A DNA stretch of 64,000 nt. Origin: Mesorhizobium sp. (GTDB lineage: Bacteria; Pseudomonadota; Alphaproteobacteria; Rhizobiales; Rhizobiaceae). This document shows positions 24,452 through 33,251 of this stretch, one piece after another (the stretch's first letter is position 1; each line of letters opens with the position of its first letter). The position numbers were made by a program, and so were the translations under genes. The stretch lies in assembly GCA_019635735.1 (NCBI GenBank), contig JAHBYX010000009.1, positions 1-64,000 on the forward strand, given 5' to 3'. The notes below the pieces were generated by a model. That model saw only the letters and a list, made by a program, of their open reading frames with translations, did no database searches and was not told the origin of the DNA.

Positions 24452-25822
24452 TCAGCCGAGCACCTCCGCCACCGCCTCGGCGGTCTTGTGCACCACCTCG
24501 TCGGCTTCCGCCGCGGTGAGGCAGAGGGGTGGGGCAAAGCCGAGTATGTCGCCCTGCGGCATGGCGCGGGCGATGACGCCCCGCTTCAGCAGCGCGGCGG
24601 CGACCGCGGGGCCGACCTTGCGCGCCGGATCGAAGAAGCGCCGCGTGTCGCGGTCCTCGACGAACTCGACGGCGCAGAGCATGCCTTCGCCGCGCACGTC
24701 GCCGACATGGGCGTGGCCGCCGACCGCCGCCCGCATCTGCGCATTCAGGTGGGCGCCGGTCTCGCCGGCATTCTTCATCAGGCCGAGCGCGTCGATCAGC
24801 TTCAGATTGGCGACGCCTGCGGCGGCGCCGATCGGATGGGCCGAATAGGTCCAGCCGTGGCCGATCGGCCCGTTCTCGTCGGTGCCGCGCTCGAGCACCT
24901 GCCACACCCTGTCGCCGACGATCGAGCCGGAGAGCGGCGCATAGGCGGAAGTGAGCCCCTTGGCGATGGTGATGATGTCGGGTGTCATACCGTAGTGGTC
25001 GGAGCCCATCATGGAACCCAACCGGCCGAAGCCCGTCACCACCTCGTCGGCGATGAGCAGGATGTCGTGCTTTGTCAGCACGGCCTGGATCGCGGGCCAG
25101 TAGCCGGCCGGCGGCGGCACGATGCCGCCGGTGCCGAGCACGGGCTCGCCGATGAAGGCCGCGATCGTGTCGGCGCCCTCGCGCGCGATCAGCTTCTCGA
25201 GTTCATCGACGCAATGGGCGACGAAGTCGGCCTCGCTCATCGACAGGTCGGGACGGCGGAAGTAGTAGGGCGCCTCGGTGTGGACGATCCGGTCGAGCGG
25301 CAGGTCGAACTTGTCGTGGAACAGCTTGAGGCCGGTCAGCGAGCCGGTGACGAGGCCGGAGCCATGGTAGCCGCGCCAGCGCGAGATGATCTTCTTCTTG
25401 GCCGGGCGGCCGAGGATGTTGTTGTAGTACCAGACGAGCTTGACGTTGGTCTCGTTGGCGTCGGAGCCGCCTAGGCCGAAATAGACCTTGGACATGCCTT
25501 TCGGCGCTCGCTCCAGGACCATCTTGGCCAGCGTGATCGAGGCCTCGGTGCCGTGTCCGACATAGGCGTGGTAGTAGGCGAGCTCCTTCGCCTGCGCCGC
25601 GATCGCCTCGGCGATCTCTGGCCGGCCGTAGCCGACATTGACGCAGTAGAGCCCGGCGAAGGCGTCGAGCAGGCGGTTGCCGTCGCGATCCTCGATGAAG
25701 ATGCCCTTGCCGCCGGTGACGATGCGGTTCGGCGCCTCGCCGCGGGCGAACTGTGCGAGATGGGTCGAGGGATGGAAGAAGTTCTCCCGGTCCCACTTGT
25801 CGAGAATGTCGTTGGTCAGCAT
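24452..25822 (-). CDS. doeD: Class III aminotransferase, probable L-2,4-diaminobutyrate transaminase
   Basis: A 456-residue PLP-dependent omega-aminotransferase. The PLP lysine is in IITIAKGLTSAYAPLSG, the cofactor aspartate in LLIADEVVTGFGR, and the substrate loop SRWRGYHGSG is conserved. ATG 25822 (MLTNDILDKWDRENFFHPST) is the family start; the upstream frame is a shadow. In ectoine degradation DoeD removes the gamma-amino group of L-2,4-diaminobutyrate to give aspartate semialdehyde. The assignment rests on position at the end of an ectoine cluster and directly after an aldehyde dehydrogenase (25 bp). Its closest general relatives also include beta-alanine:pyruvate-type transaminases, so the exact substrate is inferred. 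Confidence 0.82.
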   Translation of the reverse strand: MLTNDILDKWDRENFFHPSTHLAQFARGEAPNRIVTGGKGIFIEDRDGNRLLDAFAGLYCVNVGYGRPEIAEAIAAQAKELAYYHAYVGHGTEASITLAKMVLERAPKGMSKVYFGLGGSDANETNVKLVWYYNNILGRPAKKKIISRWRGYHGSGLVTGSLTGLKLFHDKFDLPLDRIVHTEAPYYFRRPDLSMSEADFVAHCVDELEKLIAREGADTIAAFIGEPVLGTGGIVPPPAGYWPAIQAVLTKHDILLIADEVVTGFGRLGSMMGSDHYGMTPDIITIAKGLTSAYAPLSGSIVGDRVWQVLERGTDENGPIGHGWTYSAHPIGAAAGVANLKLIDALGLMKNAGETGAHLNAQMRAAVGGHAHVGDVRGEGMLCAVEFVEDRDTRRFFDPARKVGPAVAAALLKRGVIARAMPQGDILGFAPPLCLTAAEADEVVHKTAEAVAEVLG

Positions 25823-25847
25823 CGGCTGTCTCCGTGTGGTGCTGCCG

Positions 25848-27332
25848 TCACGCGATGTCGCGGCAGACATATTTGAGGTCGGTGTAGGCTTCCATGCCGT
25901 GGCGCGAGCCCTCGCGGCCGAGGCCGGCCTGCTTGACGCCGCCGAAAGGGATCGGCGCACCGGTGATCTTGGTGCGGTTGACCGCCAGCATGCCGAATTC
26001 CAGCACCGCGCTCATGCGCGAGATGCGGGCGGCGTCGGACGTGTGCAGATAGGCGACGAGGCCGGTTTCGGTCGCGTTCGCCTTGCCGATTACTTCGTCC
26101 TCGCCGTCGAACGGGGCGAAGGCGGCGACAGGTCCGAAGGTTTCTTCGCGGAAAACGGCGGCATCGTCGGTTACGTCGGCCAACACCGTCGGCTGGAAGA
26201 ACAGCGGCCCGGCCGGATGAATGTCGCCGCCGCAGATCAGACGGGCGCCGCGCGCGAGCGCGTCCGCGACGTGCATGTTCTGCTTGGCGACGGCGCCTGC
26301 GTTCATCAGCGGGCCGATGTCGGAATCGGACAGGCCGGGTCCCACGCGCAGCCGCTTCACCTTCGCGGCGAAGGCGGCGACGAAACGGTCGTAGATCGGG
26401 CGCTCGATGTAGAAGCGATTGGCGGCAAGGCAGTCCTGGCCCGAAGTGGCGAATTTCGCCGAGATTGCCCGTTCGACCGCGCGGTCGAGGTCGCAATCGG
26501 CGAAGGCGATGAAAGGGGCGTGACCGCCCAGTTCCATGATCAGCCGTTTGATGGTCGGCGCGCACTGGCCGTAGAGCAGGCGCCCGATCTCCGTCGAGCC
26601 GGTGAAGGACAGGGCGCGCACCAGGGGCGAGGCGGTGAGGGCGCCGACGATCTCGGGCGCGTGGCCGGTGACGACGTTGAACACGCCGGCCGGGAAGCCG
26701 GCCCGCTCGGCGAGCTCGGCGAGCGCCAGCGCGGAAAAAGGCGTCTCCGACGAGGGATGTGCGACGAGAGTGCAGCCTGCGGCAAGCGCGGCGGCGGCCT
26801 TCCGTGTCAGCATGGCCGAGGGAAAATTCCACGGCGTCACCAGTGCCGCGACACCGACTGGCTGGCGCGTCACGCGCATCTCGGCATCGGGGAGGTGCGA
26901 CGTGACGCTCTCCACGTTCAGCCGCTTCGCCTCTTCGGCATAGAACTCGACGAAGGAGGCCGCGTAGTCGATCTCGCCCAGTGCCTCCGAGATCGGCTTA
27001 CCCTGCTCCTCGACCATCAGTCGCGCGAGATCGTCGCGCGCGGCGACGATCAGGTCGAACCAGCGCCGCAGAAGTCCGGCGCGGACAGACGCGGGCATGG
27101 CGGACCAGGACCGGAACGCCCGGTGCGCGACCTCCACTGCCCGGGCCGCATCCGCCGCCGCAAGCGCGGGCACTGACCCGACGCGAGAGCCGTCGGCCGG
27201 GTTGGTGACATCGATCGCACGCGACGAGGAGCCGGCAGTCCACGCGCCGCCGAAATAGGCGAACTCGCGGAACAACCGCGGGTCGGCGAGCGACGACACG
27301 CGAGTCTTCTGAAGATAGGCGAGAGAAGTCAT
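25848..27332 (-). CDS. doeC: NAD(P)-dependent semialdehyde dehydrogenase, probable aspartate-semialdehyde dehydrogenase
   Basis: A 494-residue aldehyde dehydrogenase of the succinate-semialdehyde (GabD) group. Visible motifs are VTPWNFPSAML, FTGSTEIGRLL, the catalytic glutamate in MELGGHAPFI and the catalytic cysteine in TSGQDCLAANRF. In ectoine catabolism DoeC oxidises aspartate semialdehyde to aspartate, the last step. The start is ATG 27332 (MTSLAYLQKT), read from family length and the absence of homology upstream. It lies between the transaminase gene and the DoeX-like regulator gene, the typical ssd/atf position in such clusters. A generic succinate-semialdehyde role cannot be excluded. 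Confidence 0.84.
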   Translation of the reverse strand: MTSLAYLQKTRVSSLADPRLFREFAYFGGAWTAGSSSRAIDVTNPADGSRVGSVPALAAADAARAVEVAHRAFRSWSAMPASVRAGLLRRWFDLIVAARDDLARLMVEEQGKPISEALGEIDYAASFVEFYAEEAKRLNVESVTSHLPDAEMRVTRQPVGVAALVTPWNFPSAMLTRKAAAALAAGCTLVAHPSSETPFSALALAELAERAGFPAGVFNVVTGHAPEIVGALTASPLVRALSFTGSTEIGRLLYGQCAPTIKRLIMELGGHAPFIAFADCDLDRAVERAISAKFATSGQDCLAANRFYIERPIYDRFVAAFAAKVKRLRVGPGLSDSDIGPLMNAGAVAKQNMHVADALARGARLICGGDIHPAGPLFFQPTVLADVTDDAAVFREETFGPVAAFAPFDGEDEVIGKANATETGLVAYLHTSDAARISRMSAVLEFGMLAVNRTKITGAPIPFGGVKQAGLGREGSRHGMEAYTDLKYVCRDIA

Positions 27333-27445
27333 GGCCGACCGTCCTCCGGATGGATCGGGGCTATTCTGGGCCGAGGGGTCAAGGCGATTGTTCGCGAATG
27401 CGCTATGACAGCCGAAGCTTCTTCGGAAAGAGGCCCGACGGGCCC

Positions 27446-27934
27446 TCATTCCTTCGCCGACAGGGCGAGCAGCCGTTCGAACGGCAGGGGTCCCTGCTTC
27501 ACCGGCTTGGTGACGACGTAGGTGAAGTAGCGCGCTAGGCCGACCCTTGCCTCCAGCAGGTGATCGACCAGACGTTGGTAGCTGTCGATGTCGCGAGTGA
27601 CGATCTGAAGAATGTAATCGAAACCGCCTCCTACCGCCCAACATGCCACGACTTCGTCCAGCGGCGCGAGCACACGCTCGAAGACCTGGAAATCCTGGGC
27701 GCGATGGCTTTCCAGCTCGGCTGCCATGAACACGATCACATGCGGCGCGAGCTTCTTCAGTGCGACCGATGCATGATAGCCGGTGATGATCCCGGCCTCC
27801 TCCAGCCGCTTCATCCGCTCCCAGGCCGGCGCGGCGGAGAGGTTCACGCGCCTGGCGAGCTCCGACTTGGAGATTCGTCCCTCGCGGCCGAGGATCGACA
27901 GGATCTTCACGTCGCGGTCGTCGAGCTTCAGCAT
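27446..27934 (-). CDS. doeX: Lrp/AsnC family regulator, DoeX-like
   Basis: A 162-residue feast/famine regulator: HTH at about residues 5-55 (LDDRDVKILSILGREGRISKS) and an ectoine-cluster-typical RAM domain afterwards, ending with VGLARYFTYVVTKPVK, which closely follows the DoeX pattern (…RYFTYIVTKPVK). DoeX is the AsnC-type regulator encoded in ectoine degradation operons of Halomonas and relatives. ATG 27934 is chosen because family homology starts at MLKLDDRDVKI. It sits 17 bp after eutC and 113 bp before doeC, so it may regulate the doeCD part. Confidence 0.86.
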   Translation of the reverse strand: MLKLDDRDVKILSILGREGRISKSELARRVNLSAAPAWERMKRLEEAGIITGYHASVALKKLAPHVIVFMAAELESHRAQDFQVFERVLAPLDEVVACWAVGGGFDYILQIVTRDIDSYQRLVDHLLEARVGLARYFTYVVTKPVKQGPLPFERLLALSAKE

Positions 27935-27951
27935 TCCGGCGAGACCTGTTC

Positions 27952-28944
27952 CTACGTCGAGATGATGGATCCGACGCCAGTCCGGCGCGCGGCATCGACG
28001 GCAAAGGTTGCGATAGCCGTGTCCTGAGCGCCGGTGCCGGTGAGGTCGCAGATGGTGATCTGGTCGTCGGAGGTGCGGCCCGGTCTGGCGCCGGTGACGA
28101 TCTGTCCGAGTTCGGGCGGCGTGCCGCGCGTCCAGAGGCCAGCGGCGACGGCGCTGCGCAGTTCTCCCAGTGCCTCGCACTGGCTGACCCGGTCGCAGAC
28201 ATAGATATCCGCGGCCGCAAGCGCCGCGGCCTCGATTTCGTTCTTGCCGGCCTGGTCGGAGCCCATCGCGGTGACGTGGAGGCCTGGATGCAGCCAGTCC
28301 GCCCTAAGGACGGGATGTTCGGCGGGCGTCGTGGTGACGACAAGCTGGCTTCGAGCGACGAGACGCGCAGGATCTGCCTCGCTGCGCGCGGGAATGCCGA
28401 GGGCGGCGGCGATGTCGGCCGCGCAGGCCTCGGCCTTGCCGCGGTCGCGACCCCAGACCAGCGCCTCGCGGAACGGCCGCACGAGGTGCGCCGCTTGGAG
28501 CTGCAGCCGGCCCTGCACGCCGGTGCCGATGACCCCCGCCGTCTCGACCCGCGACGGCGCCAGGTGCCGCGCGGCCACGGCCCCGGCCGCCGCCGTGCGC
28601 ACGTCCGTCAGGTAGCCGTTGTCGAGCAGCAGCGCGTCGACCAGCCCCGTCTTCGCCGAGAACAGAATCATCAGTCCGTTCAGGCTGGGCAGGCCGATCT
28701 TCGGATTGTCGAAGAAGCCCGGGCTGACCTTGATGGCGAAGCCGTCGAATCCGGGGATGTAGGCCGTCTTCACATCGACCTCGCCATTCGCGTCCGGGAT
28801 CGCCATGGACAGGATCGGCGGCATCACCACCTTGCCGGAAGCCAGCGCCGCGAAGGCGCGCTCGACGATGTCGACCGCGGCAAGGTCAAGCGCCACCAGC
28901 CCGCGCAGATTAGCCTCGGTCAGGATCGCGACGTCATGCGCCAT
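27952..28944 (-). CDS. eutC: Ornithine cyclodeaminase/mu-crystallin family protein, EutC-like
   Basis: A 330-residue NAD(P)-binding protein of the ornithine cyclodeaminase/alanine dehydrogenase-like family. Conserved parts are VDVKTAYIPG, GLVDALLLDNGYLTDVRTAAAGAVA and the Rossmann turn GVIGTGVQGRLQL near residue 140. In ectoine clusters this gene is eutC, part of the EutABC branch proposed to feed hydroxyectoine into the ectoine route, where a reductive step on the dehydrated intermediate is suggested. The first 11 bp overlap the end of eutB, so translation is coupled. The eutA partner is not present in this window. Confidence 0.84.
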   Translation of the reverse strand: MAHDVAILTEANLRGLVALDLAAVDIVERAFAALASGKVVMPPILSMAIPDANGEVDVKTAYIPGFDGFAIKVSPGFFDNPKIGLPSLNGLMILFSAKTGLVDALLLDNGYLTDVRTAAAGAVAARHLAPSRVETAGVIGTGVQGRLQLQAAHLVRPFREALVWGRDRGKAEACAADIAAALGIPARSEADPARLVARSQLVVTTTPAEHPVLRADWLHPGLHVTAMGSDQAGKNEIEAAALAAADIYVCDRVSQCEALGELRSAVAAGLWTRGTPPELGQIVTGARPGRTSDDQITICDLTGTGAQDTAIATFAVDAARRTGVGSIIST

Positions 28945-29941
28945 AGGCTCTGCCCTCTATTTCGATGTCGCCGAGGCTGACCGCGCCTCCGTTCACGATC
29001 GTGGTGAAGCTCGTCATGTCGACATTGCGCCCGGTCAGGACGGTGGCGACCGGACCGGCGAAGGCCGGCAACCGGCCCGACTTGATCGCCGCGATGCCGA
29101 CGACACTGGCGCCCTCGGCCACCATCCGGTCTTCGAAATAGAGCGTCTGCATCGCGTCGTAGATCTCGTCCTCCGTGACCAGCACGCAATCGTCGAGGAG
29201 GTCGCGGCAGAGCGGGAAGGAGAGCCGGTTGCCCATGCCTATGCCGCCGCCGAGCGAGTCGGCGAGGCTCGGCACCTCCTCGATCTCGACGGGCCGGCCA
29301 GCGCGGATCGACTGATGCATCGCGGCACCTCGTTCCATGGAGACGCCGATGACCCTGATCGACGGCTTGATCGCCCTCGCGGCCAAGGCGACGCCGGCGG
29401 CGAGCCCCCCGCCCGACAGCGGGACGAGGATCGCCGCGAGGTCCGGCCGGTCCTCCAGCAGCTCCAGGCCGATGGTGCCCTGGCCGGCGATGACCAGAGG
29501 ATCGTCGAAGGGCGAAATCTCGACCAGCCCGTCTTCGCGCGCCAACCTCCCGCTCTCCGCCAGCGCATCGTCCTGGCTGCGTCCGACGATGCGCACCTCG
29601 GCGCCGAGCGTCCGGATGGCGTCGACCTTCGTCTTCGGCACGAGCGCGGACATGCACACCACGGCCCGCAATCCCCGCGCCCGCGCCGCGAAGGCGACCG
29701 CGCGGCCGTGATTACCGGTCGAGCAGCAGGTCACCCCCCTGACGTCTCCGTCGATCCCCGCGACGGCGTTGACCGCTCCGCGCAGCTTGAAGGCACCCAC
29801 CGGCTGCGTCGTCTCCAGCTTGAGCAGGAAGTCCTGCCCGAGACGCGCGCTCATAAAAGGCGACGGGACCAGCGGCGTGCGCACGACGACGCCGGCGATC
29901 GCCCTGCGCGCGGCCAAGACGTCTGCGAGCGAAAGGCTCAA
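28934..29941 (-). CDS. eutB: PLP-dependent threonine dehydratase-like enzyme, EutB
   Basis: A 335-residue fold-type II PLP enzyme. The PLP lysine is Lys52 in GAFKLRGAVNAV, the serine-rich phosphate loop of the family appears as SGGGLAAGVAL, and CSTGNHGRAVAFAA provides the substrate asparagine loop. It resembles threonine dehydratases but lacks the C-terminal regulatory ACT-like domain. In ectoine clusters EutB is proposed to dehydrate the hydroxylated intermediate derived from hydroxyectoine. Its start overlaps the end of ehuA by 4 bp and its end overlaps eutC by 11 bp, giving a tightly coupled operon. Confidence 0.85.
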   Translation of the reverse strand: MSLSLADVLAARRAIAGVVVRTPLVPSPFMSARLGQDFLLKLETTQPVGAFKLRGAVNAVAGIDGDVRGVTCCSTGNHGRAVAFAARARGLRAVVCMSALVPKTKVDAIRTLGAEVRIVGRSQDDALAESGRLAREDGLVEISPFDDPLVIAGQGTIGLELLEDRPDLAAILVPLSGGGLAAGVALAARAIKPSIRVIGVSMERGAAMHQSIRAGRPVEIEEVPSLADSLGGGIGMGNRLSFPLCRDLLDDCVLVTEDEIYDAMQTLYFEDRMVAEGASVVGIAAIKSGRLPAFAGPVATVLTGRNVDMTSFTTIVNGGAVSLGDIEIEGRAYGA

Positions 29942-30759
29942 ACCGCCTCCTTCACCGCACTCAGGAATTGCTGGGTACGCTCGCGCTTGGGGTTGGCGAA
30001 CAGTTGCTCGGGCGGCCCCTGCTCCTCAATGCGGCCGCCGTAAAAGAAACAGACGCGGTCGGAAATGTCCTTGGCGAAGCCCATCTGGTGCGTGACCATC
30101 AGCATGGTCAGGTGGTGCTCGGCGACGAGCTTGCGGATCACGTTGGTAACCTCGCCGATGACTTCGGGATCGAGCGCCGAGGTGACCTCGTCGAAGAGCA
30201 TGACCTTGGGTCGCATCGCCATCGCTCGCGCTATGGCGACGCGTTGCTGCTGGCCACCGGAGAGGCGCGAAGGGTGCTGGTCGCGCTTCTCGGCCATTCC
30301 GACCATCTTGAGGAGCTCTTCGGACCGTTCCCGCGCCTCCTTCTTCGGCAGGCCGAGGACATGGACCGGACCTTCCATGCAGTTCTCGAGCGCGGTCATG
30401 TGCGGGAACAGGTTGAACTGCTGGAAGCACATGCCGATCTTGGCGCGGATACGGCGCATGTGGCGGCTGTCGGCGGGAACGAGGCGGTCGCCGCGGGGCA
30501 TGTGCGTCAGCGGCTCGCCGTCGACATAGATGACGCCGCCGTTGATGGTCTCCAGCGTCATCAGCATCCTCAGCACCGTGGTCTTTCCCGAGCCGGACGG
30601 CCCGATGACCGACACCATCTCGCCCTCGTCGATGTCGAGATCGAGCGAGTCGAGGACCACCAGCGCACCGTAGCTCTTGGTGACCTTTCGGAAGCTCACC
30701 ATCGGCACGGTGTCGCCCTCGAGCCTCAGGGGGAAACCGGAGAGATCCTGCGCGTCCAT
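29938..30759 (-). CDS. ehuA: Ectoine/hydroxyectoine ABC transporter ATP-binding protein
   Basis: A 273-residue ATPase of the polar amino acid uptake family. Walker A is GPSGSGKTTVL (about residues 53-63), the Q-loop segment is CFQQFNLFPHMTALEN, the ABC signature is RLSGGQQQRVAIARA and Walker B is VMLFDEVTSALDP. EhuA energises import of ectoines and, in rhizobia, sometimes proline-like osmolytes. ATG 30759 overlaps the stop of the upstream permease gene. Placement in a cluster with DoeA, EutB and EutC homologues is the reason for naming it ehuA rather than a generic glutamine-type importer. Confidence 0.87.
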   Translation of the reverse strand: MDAQDLSGFPLRLEGDTVPMVSFRKVTKSYGALVVLDSLDLDIDEGEMVSVIGPSGSGKTTVLRMLMTLETINGGVIYVDGEPLTHMPRGDRLVPADSRHMRRIRAKIGMCFQQFNLFPHMTALENCMEGPVHVLGLPKKEARERSEELLKMVGMAEKRDQHPSRLSGGQQQRVAIARAMAMRPKVMLFDEVTSALDPEVIGEVTNVIRKLVAEHHLTMLMVTHQMGFAKDISDRVCFFYGGRIEEQGPPEQLFANPKRERTQQFLSAVKEAV

Positions 30760-31427
30760 CAGACCATCCCGAGCTTGCGGCGCACCCATGCCTCGAAGAG
30801 GCGGATGCCGGCGGCGGTGGGCAGTGACAAGGCCAGGAAGATGATCCCGACCAGCGTATACGGTTCGAGGAAACGATAGGTTTCCGAGCCGATCGCGTTG
30901 GCGGTGTGCATCAGTTCGGCGACGCCGATGACCGACAGCATCGGCGTGTCCTTGAAGATGCCGACGAGGTAGTTGCCCATGCCGGCGAGAGACGGCGGCA
31001 GCGCCTGCGGCAGGATCACGCGGAAATAGGTGCGCGACGTTGACAGGTTCAGCGAGGTGGCCGCTTCCCATTGTCCCTTCGGCACGCTCTCCAGCCCGCC
31101 GCGATAGACCTCCGAGAGGTAGGCGGCATAGTGGAGCCCGATGGCGATCATGCCCGCCGTCCACGGCGAGAGCCTGAGCCCGAACTGCGGCCCCACATAG
31201 AAGACGAAGAAGATCTGCAGCACCAGCGGCGTCGAGCGGACGAATTCGATCGCCTCGCGCACGACCAGCGTCAGGGCCCGCGACGGAGTGCGTTGCGCCA
31301 GCGCCAGCACGAGGCCCAGAACGACGGCAATGGCATAGCCCAGCCCCGCGGCGAGCAGCGTATTGCCCGTCGCCACGATCAGGCGAGGCAGGATGTCCCA
31401 GGTGAAGTCCCAGCGCCAGTCGAACAT
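30759..31427 (-). CDS. ehuD: Ectoine/hydroxyectoine ABC transporter permease (EhuD-type)
   Basis: A 222-residue HisM/GlnP-type inner-membrane permease with about five hydrophobic helices. The EAA-like coupling loop that contacts the ATPase is VPKGQWEAATSLNLSTSRTY. It overlaps ehuA by one base and follows the other permease gene by 3 bp. The two permeases are paralogues that should form a heterodimer; which is EhuC and which EhuD is assigned by order alone. Confidence 0.85.
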   Translation of the reverse strand: MFDWRWDFTWDILPRLIVATGNTLLAAGLGYAIAVVLGLVLALAQRTPSRALTLVVREAIEFVRSTPLVLQIFFVFYVGPQFGLRLSPWTAGMIAIGLHYAAYLSEVYRGGLESVPKGQWEAATSLNLSTSRTYFRVILPQALPPSLAGMGNYLVGIFKDTPMLSVIGVAELMHTANAIGSETYRFLEPYTLVGIIFLALSLPTAAGIRLFEAWVRRKLGMV

Positions 31428-31430
31428 GGC

Positions 31431-32096
31431 TCAGGCCCTCCCCAGCTTGCGCTGCATGGCGCGCTCGAGCCACCGCATGAACGGGGTGATCATGAACCGG
31501 GCGATGACATAGTAGATGATCAGCGCCGTCCCGAACGCCTCGGCCGACAGGAACGTCGTGCCGTTGATCTGCTTGACCTGGAACATAAGGTCGGCGACGG
31601 CGATCAGCGCGACGAGCGCCGTGCCCTTGAGGAGTTCGATCAGGAGGTTGCCCCAGCCGGGCAGCATGATCAGCACGGCCTGCGGCAGGATCACGCGAAC
31701 CATCCGTTTCGCGGGCGTCATGTTGAGCGCCAGCGCGGCTTCCCACTGGCCCTTCGGCACCGACAGGATCGCCCCCCGCACCAGTTCGGCGCCGTAGGCC
31801 CCGAGGTTCATGCCGACGGCGACGAAACCGGCGGTGAATTTTTCGAGCGTGATGCCGAAGAGCGGCAGGACGAAGAAGATCCAGTAGAGCTGGACGAGCA
31901 GCGACGTGCCGCGAAAGATTTCGATATAGACGGTGGCGATACCACGCAGGAACACGTTGGGGGAAAGCCGCATCAGGCCGGCGGCCAGCGCGATCGCGAC
32001 GGCCAGTGCGGAAGCCAGCACGGTCAGCAGCACCGTTACCAGTGTGCCGGAGAGGATGCGGTCGCCGTACTGGCCGAGAAATTCGAGATAAGACAT
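31431..32096 (-). CDS. ehuC: Ectoine/hydroxyectoine ABC transporter permease (EhuC-type)
   Basis: A 221-residue permease with the same layout as its neighbour: helices near residues 15-40, 50-75, 85-110, 145-170 and 185-210, and the coupling loop VPKGQWEAALALNMTPAKRM. It has no signal peptide. It lies 120 bp downstream of ehuB and 3 bp upstream of the second permease gene. The gap to ehuB may hold an mRNA-stabilising hairpin, as often found after binding-protein genes, but I could not fix one with confidence. Confidence 0.85.
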   Translation of the reverse strand: MSYLEFLGQYGDRILSGTLVTVLLTVLASALAVAIALAAGLMRLSPNVFLRGIATVYIEIFRGTSLLVQLYWIFFVLPLFGITLEKFTAGFVAVGMNLGAYGAELVRGAILSVPKGQWEAALALNMTPAKRMVRVILPQAVLIMLPGWGNLLIELLKGTALVALIAVADLMFQVKQINGTTFLSAEAFGTALIIYYVIARFMITPFMRWLERAMQRKLGRA

Positions 32097-32216
32097 GCTG
32101 CGCGGACCTTCCCGTCAAGGCTGCTCGGGCGGCAGGCAAGCGCCGCCGCAAAGGCGCCCAGGAAGAACGGCGGGCCGGACTTGCCTCAAGAAGAGGGGGC
32201 CGGCCCTCATCTCACA

Positions 32217-33071
32217 TCAGCGGTTGGCGCAGACCCATTCAGTGGTCTTGTCGCCCGGCAGCGAGCCCTTGCCATAGCCGTATTCGGCAACCGCCGCCAG
32301 CATCTCGTCGGAACCGATATATTCCTTCATGGCCGCGTTGAACTTGTCGAGGAAAGCCTGGTCCGCCTTGCGGAAGCCGATCCCGGCCCAGTTGAACGAG
32401 GACTCGGGCATTGCGTTCGGGTCGGTCGCTTCGACCGCTCCGCCCGATGAGTCGGCCAGCTGCTTCATGGTGAAGTAGGTTCCCGCGCCCGCGTCGGCGC
32501 GGCCGGCCTTCACCGCGGCCAGGATTTCCGTCGGGCCCGGAACCTGCATGATGCTTGCCTCGGGAACACCGGCGGCCTTCGCCGCCTCGATGTTGGAGTA
32601 TCCCGCGCCCGTCACCATGACGGCATTGTTGTCGACGAGGCTCTTGTAGTCGCCGATCTTCTTCGGATTGCCGGGCGCGACGATGAAGCCGTCGCCGACG
32701 GTCGCCATCGGCTCGGAGAAGGCGATGTTCTCGCAGCGGCTGGCCAGGATGTTCATACCGCCGGTGACGATGTCGAAGCGGTTCGCGTTGAGCCCCGGAA
32801 TGAGACCGCCCCACTCGGTCTGGACCGGTTCGATCTTCTCGTAGCCCATCTTCTTTAGCACCGCGATCGTGAAGACATTGACGAAGCCTTTGGGGCTGCC
32901 GTCATCGCCCGGATAGGCGAAGGGGATCTCGTTGGCGAAGCCGATGCGGATGGCCTCGCCCTTGTCGGCCTTCTCGAGCAGCGACTGGGCACTCGCCGAG
33001 CCGGCCGCCGAGGCAAGCGTCAGGGCAGCGAGGCCGAGGGCGGCAACGCTCTTCAGAAGGATGGATTTCAT
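32217..33071 (-). CDS. ehuB: Ectoine/hydroxyectoine ABC transporter substrate-binding protein
   Basis: A 284-residue periplasmic binding protein with a Sec signal peptide (MKSILLKSVAALGLAALTLA then SAAGSASAQ, cleavage about residue 28). The mature part follows the EhuB pattern: IRIGFANEIPFAYPGDDGSP, the ligand-pocket region DIVTGGMNILASRC and the cysteine pair (ASRCENIAF and EWVCANR) that can form a disulfide near the C-terminus. It is the first gene of the leftward uptake/degradation operon and divergent from doeA, with a run of GTGCAC palindromes in the shared control region. Confidence 0.88.
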   Translation of the reverse strand: MKSILLKSVAALGLAALTLASAAGSASAQSLLEKADKGEAIRIGFANEIPFAYPGDDGSPKGFVNVFTIAVLKKMGYEKIEPVQTEWGGLIPGLNANRFDIVTGGMNILASRCENIAFSEPMATVGDGFIVAPGNPKKIGDYKSLVDNNAVMVTGAGYSNIEAAKAAGVPEASIMQVPGPTEILAAVKAGRADAGAGTYFTMKQLADSSGGAVEATDPNAMPESSFNWAGIGFRKADQAFLDKFNAAMKEYIGSDEMLAAVAEYGYGKGSLPGDKTTEWVCANR

Positions 33072-33108
33072 AGGGTCTCTCCTGTGTTCCACGGTTGTCA
33101 TTCTTCTT

Positions 33109-33233
33109 ATGTTGTGCACAACATCATGGGCAGAACATTTGGTCAACGGAAAAATTCGCTGAGAATGCGCGATTATTGGCTTGTGGGCGCCGCCGTGCTG
33201 GCCATAGATGTGCACATATTAGCAAGTGCACTT
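33109..33233. promoter_or_regulatory. GTGCAC palindrome array in the ehuB-doeA control region
   Basis: Three palindromes share the core GTGCAC: ATGTTGTGCACAACAT (33109-33124, perfect 16 bp), ATGTGCACAT (33208-33217) and AAGTGCACTT (33224-33233). The last two are centred 16 bp apart, about one and a half helical turns. They lie between the divergent ehuB and doeA genes; the third ends 7 bp before the doeA ribosome-binding site. They are good candidates for the operator of the FCD-GntR regulator encoded at 35609-36358. Confidence 0.65.
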
Positions 33234-33251
33234 GCGCCCGAGGAGGACTCC

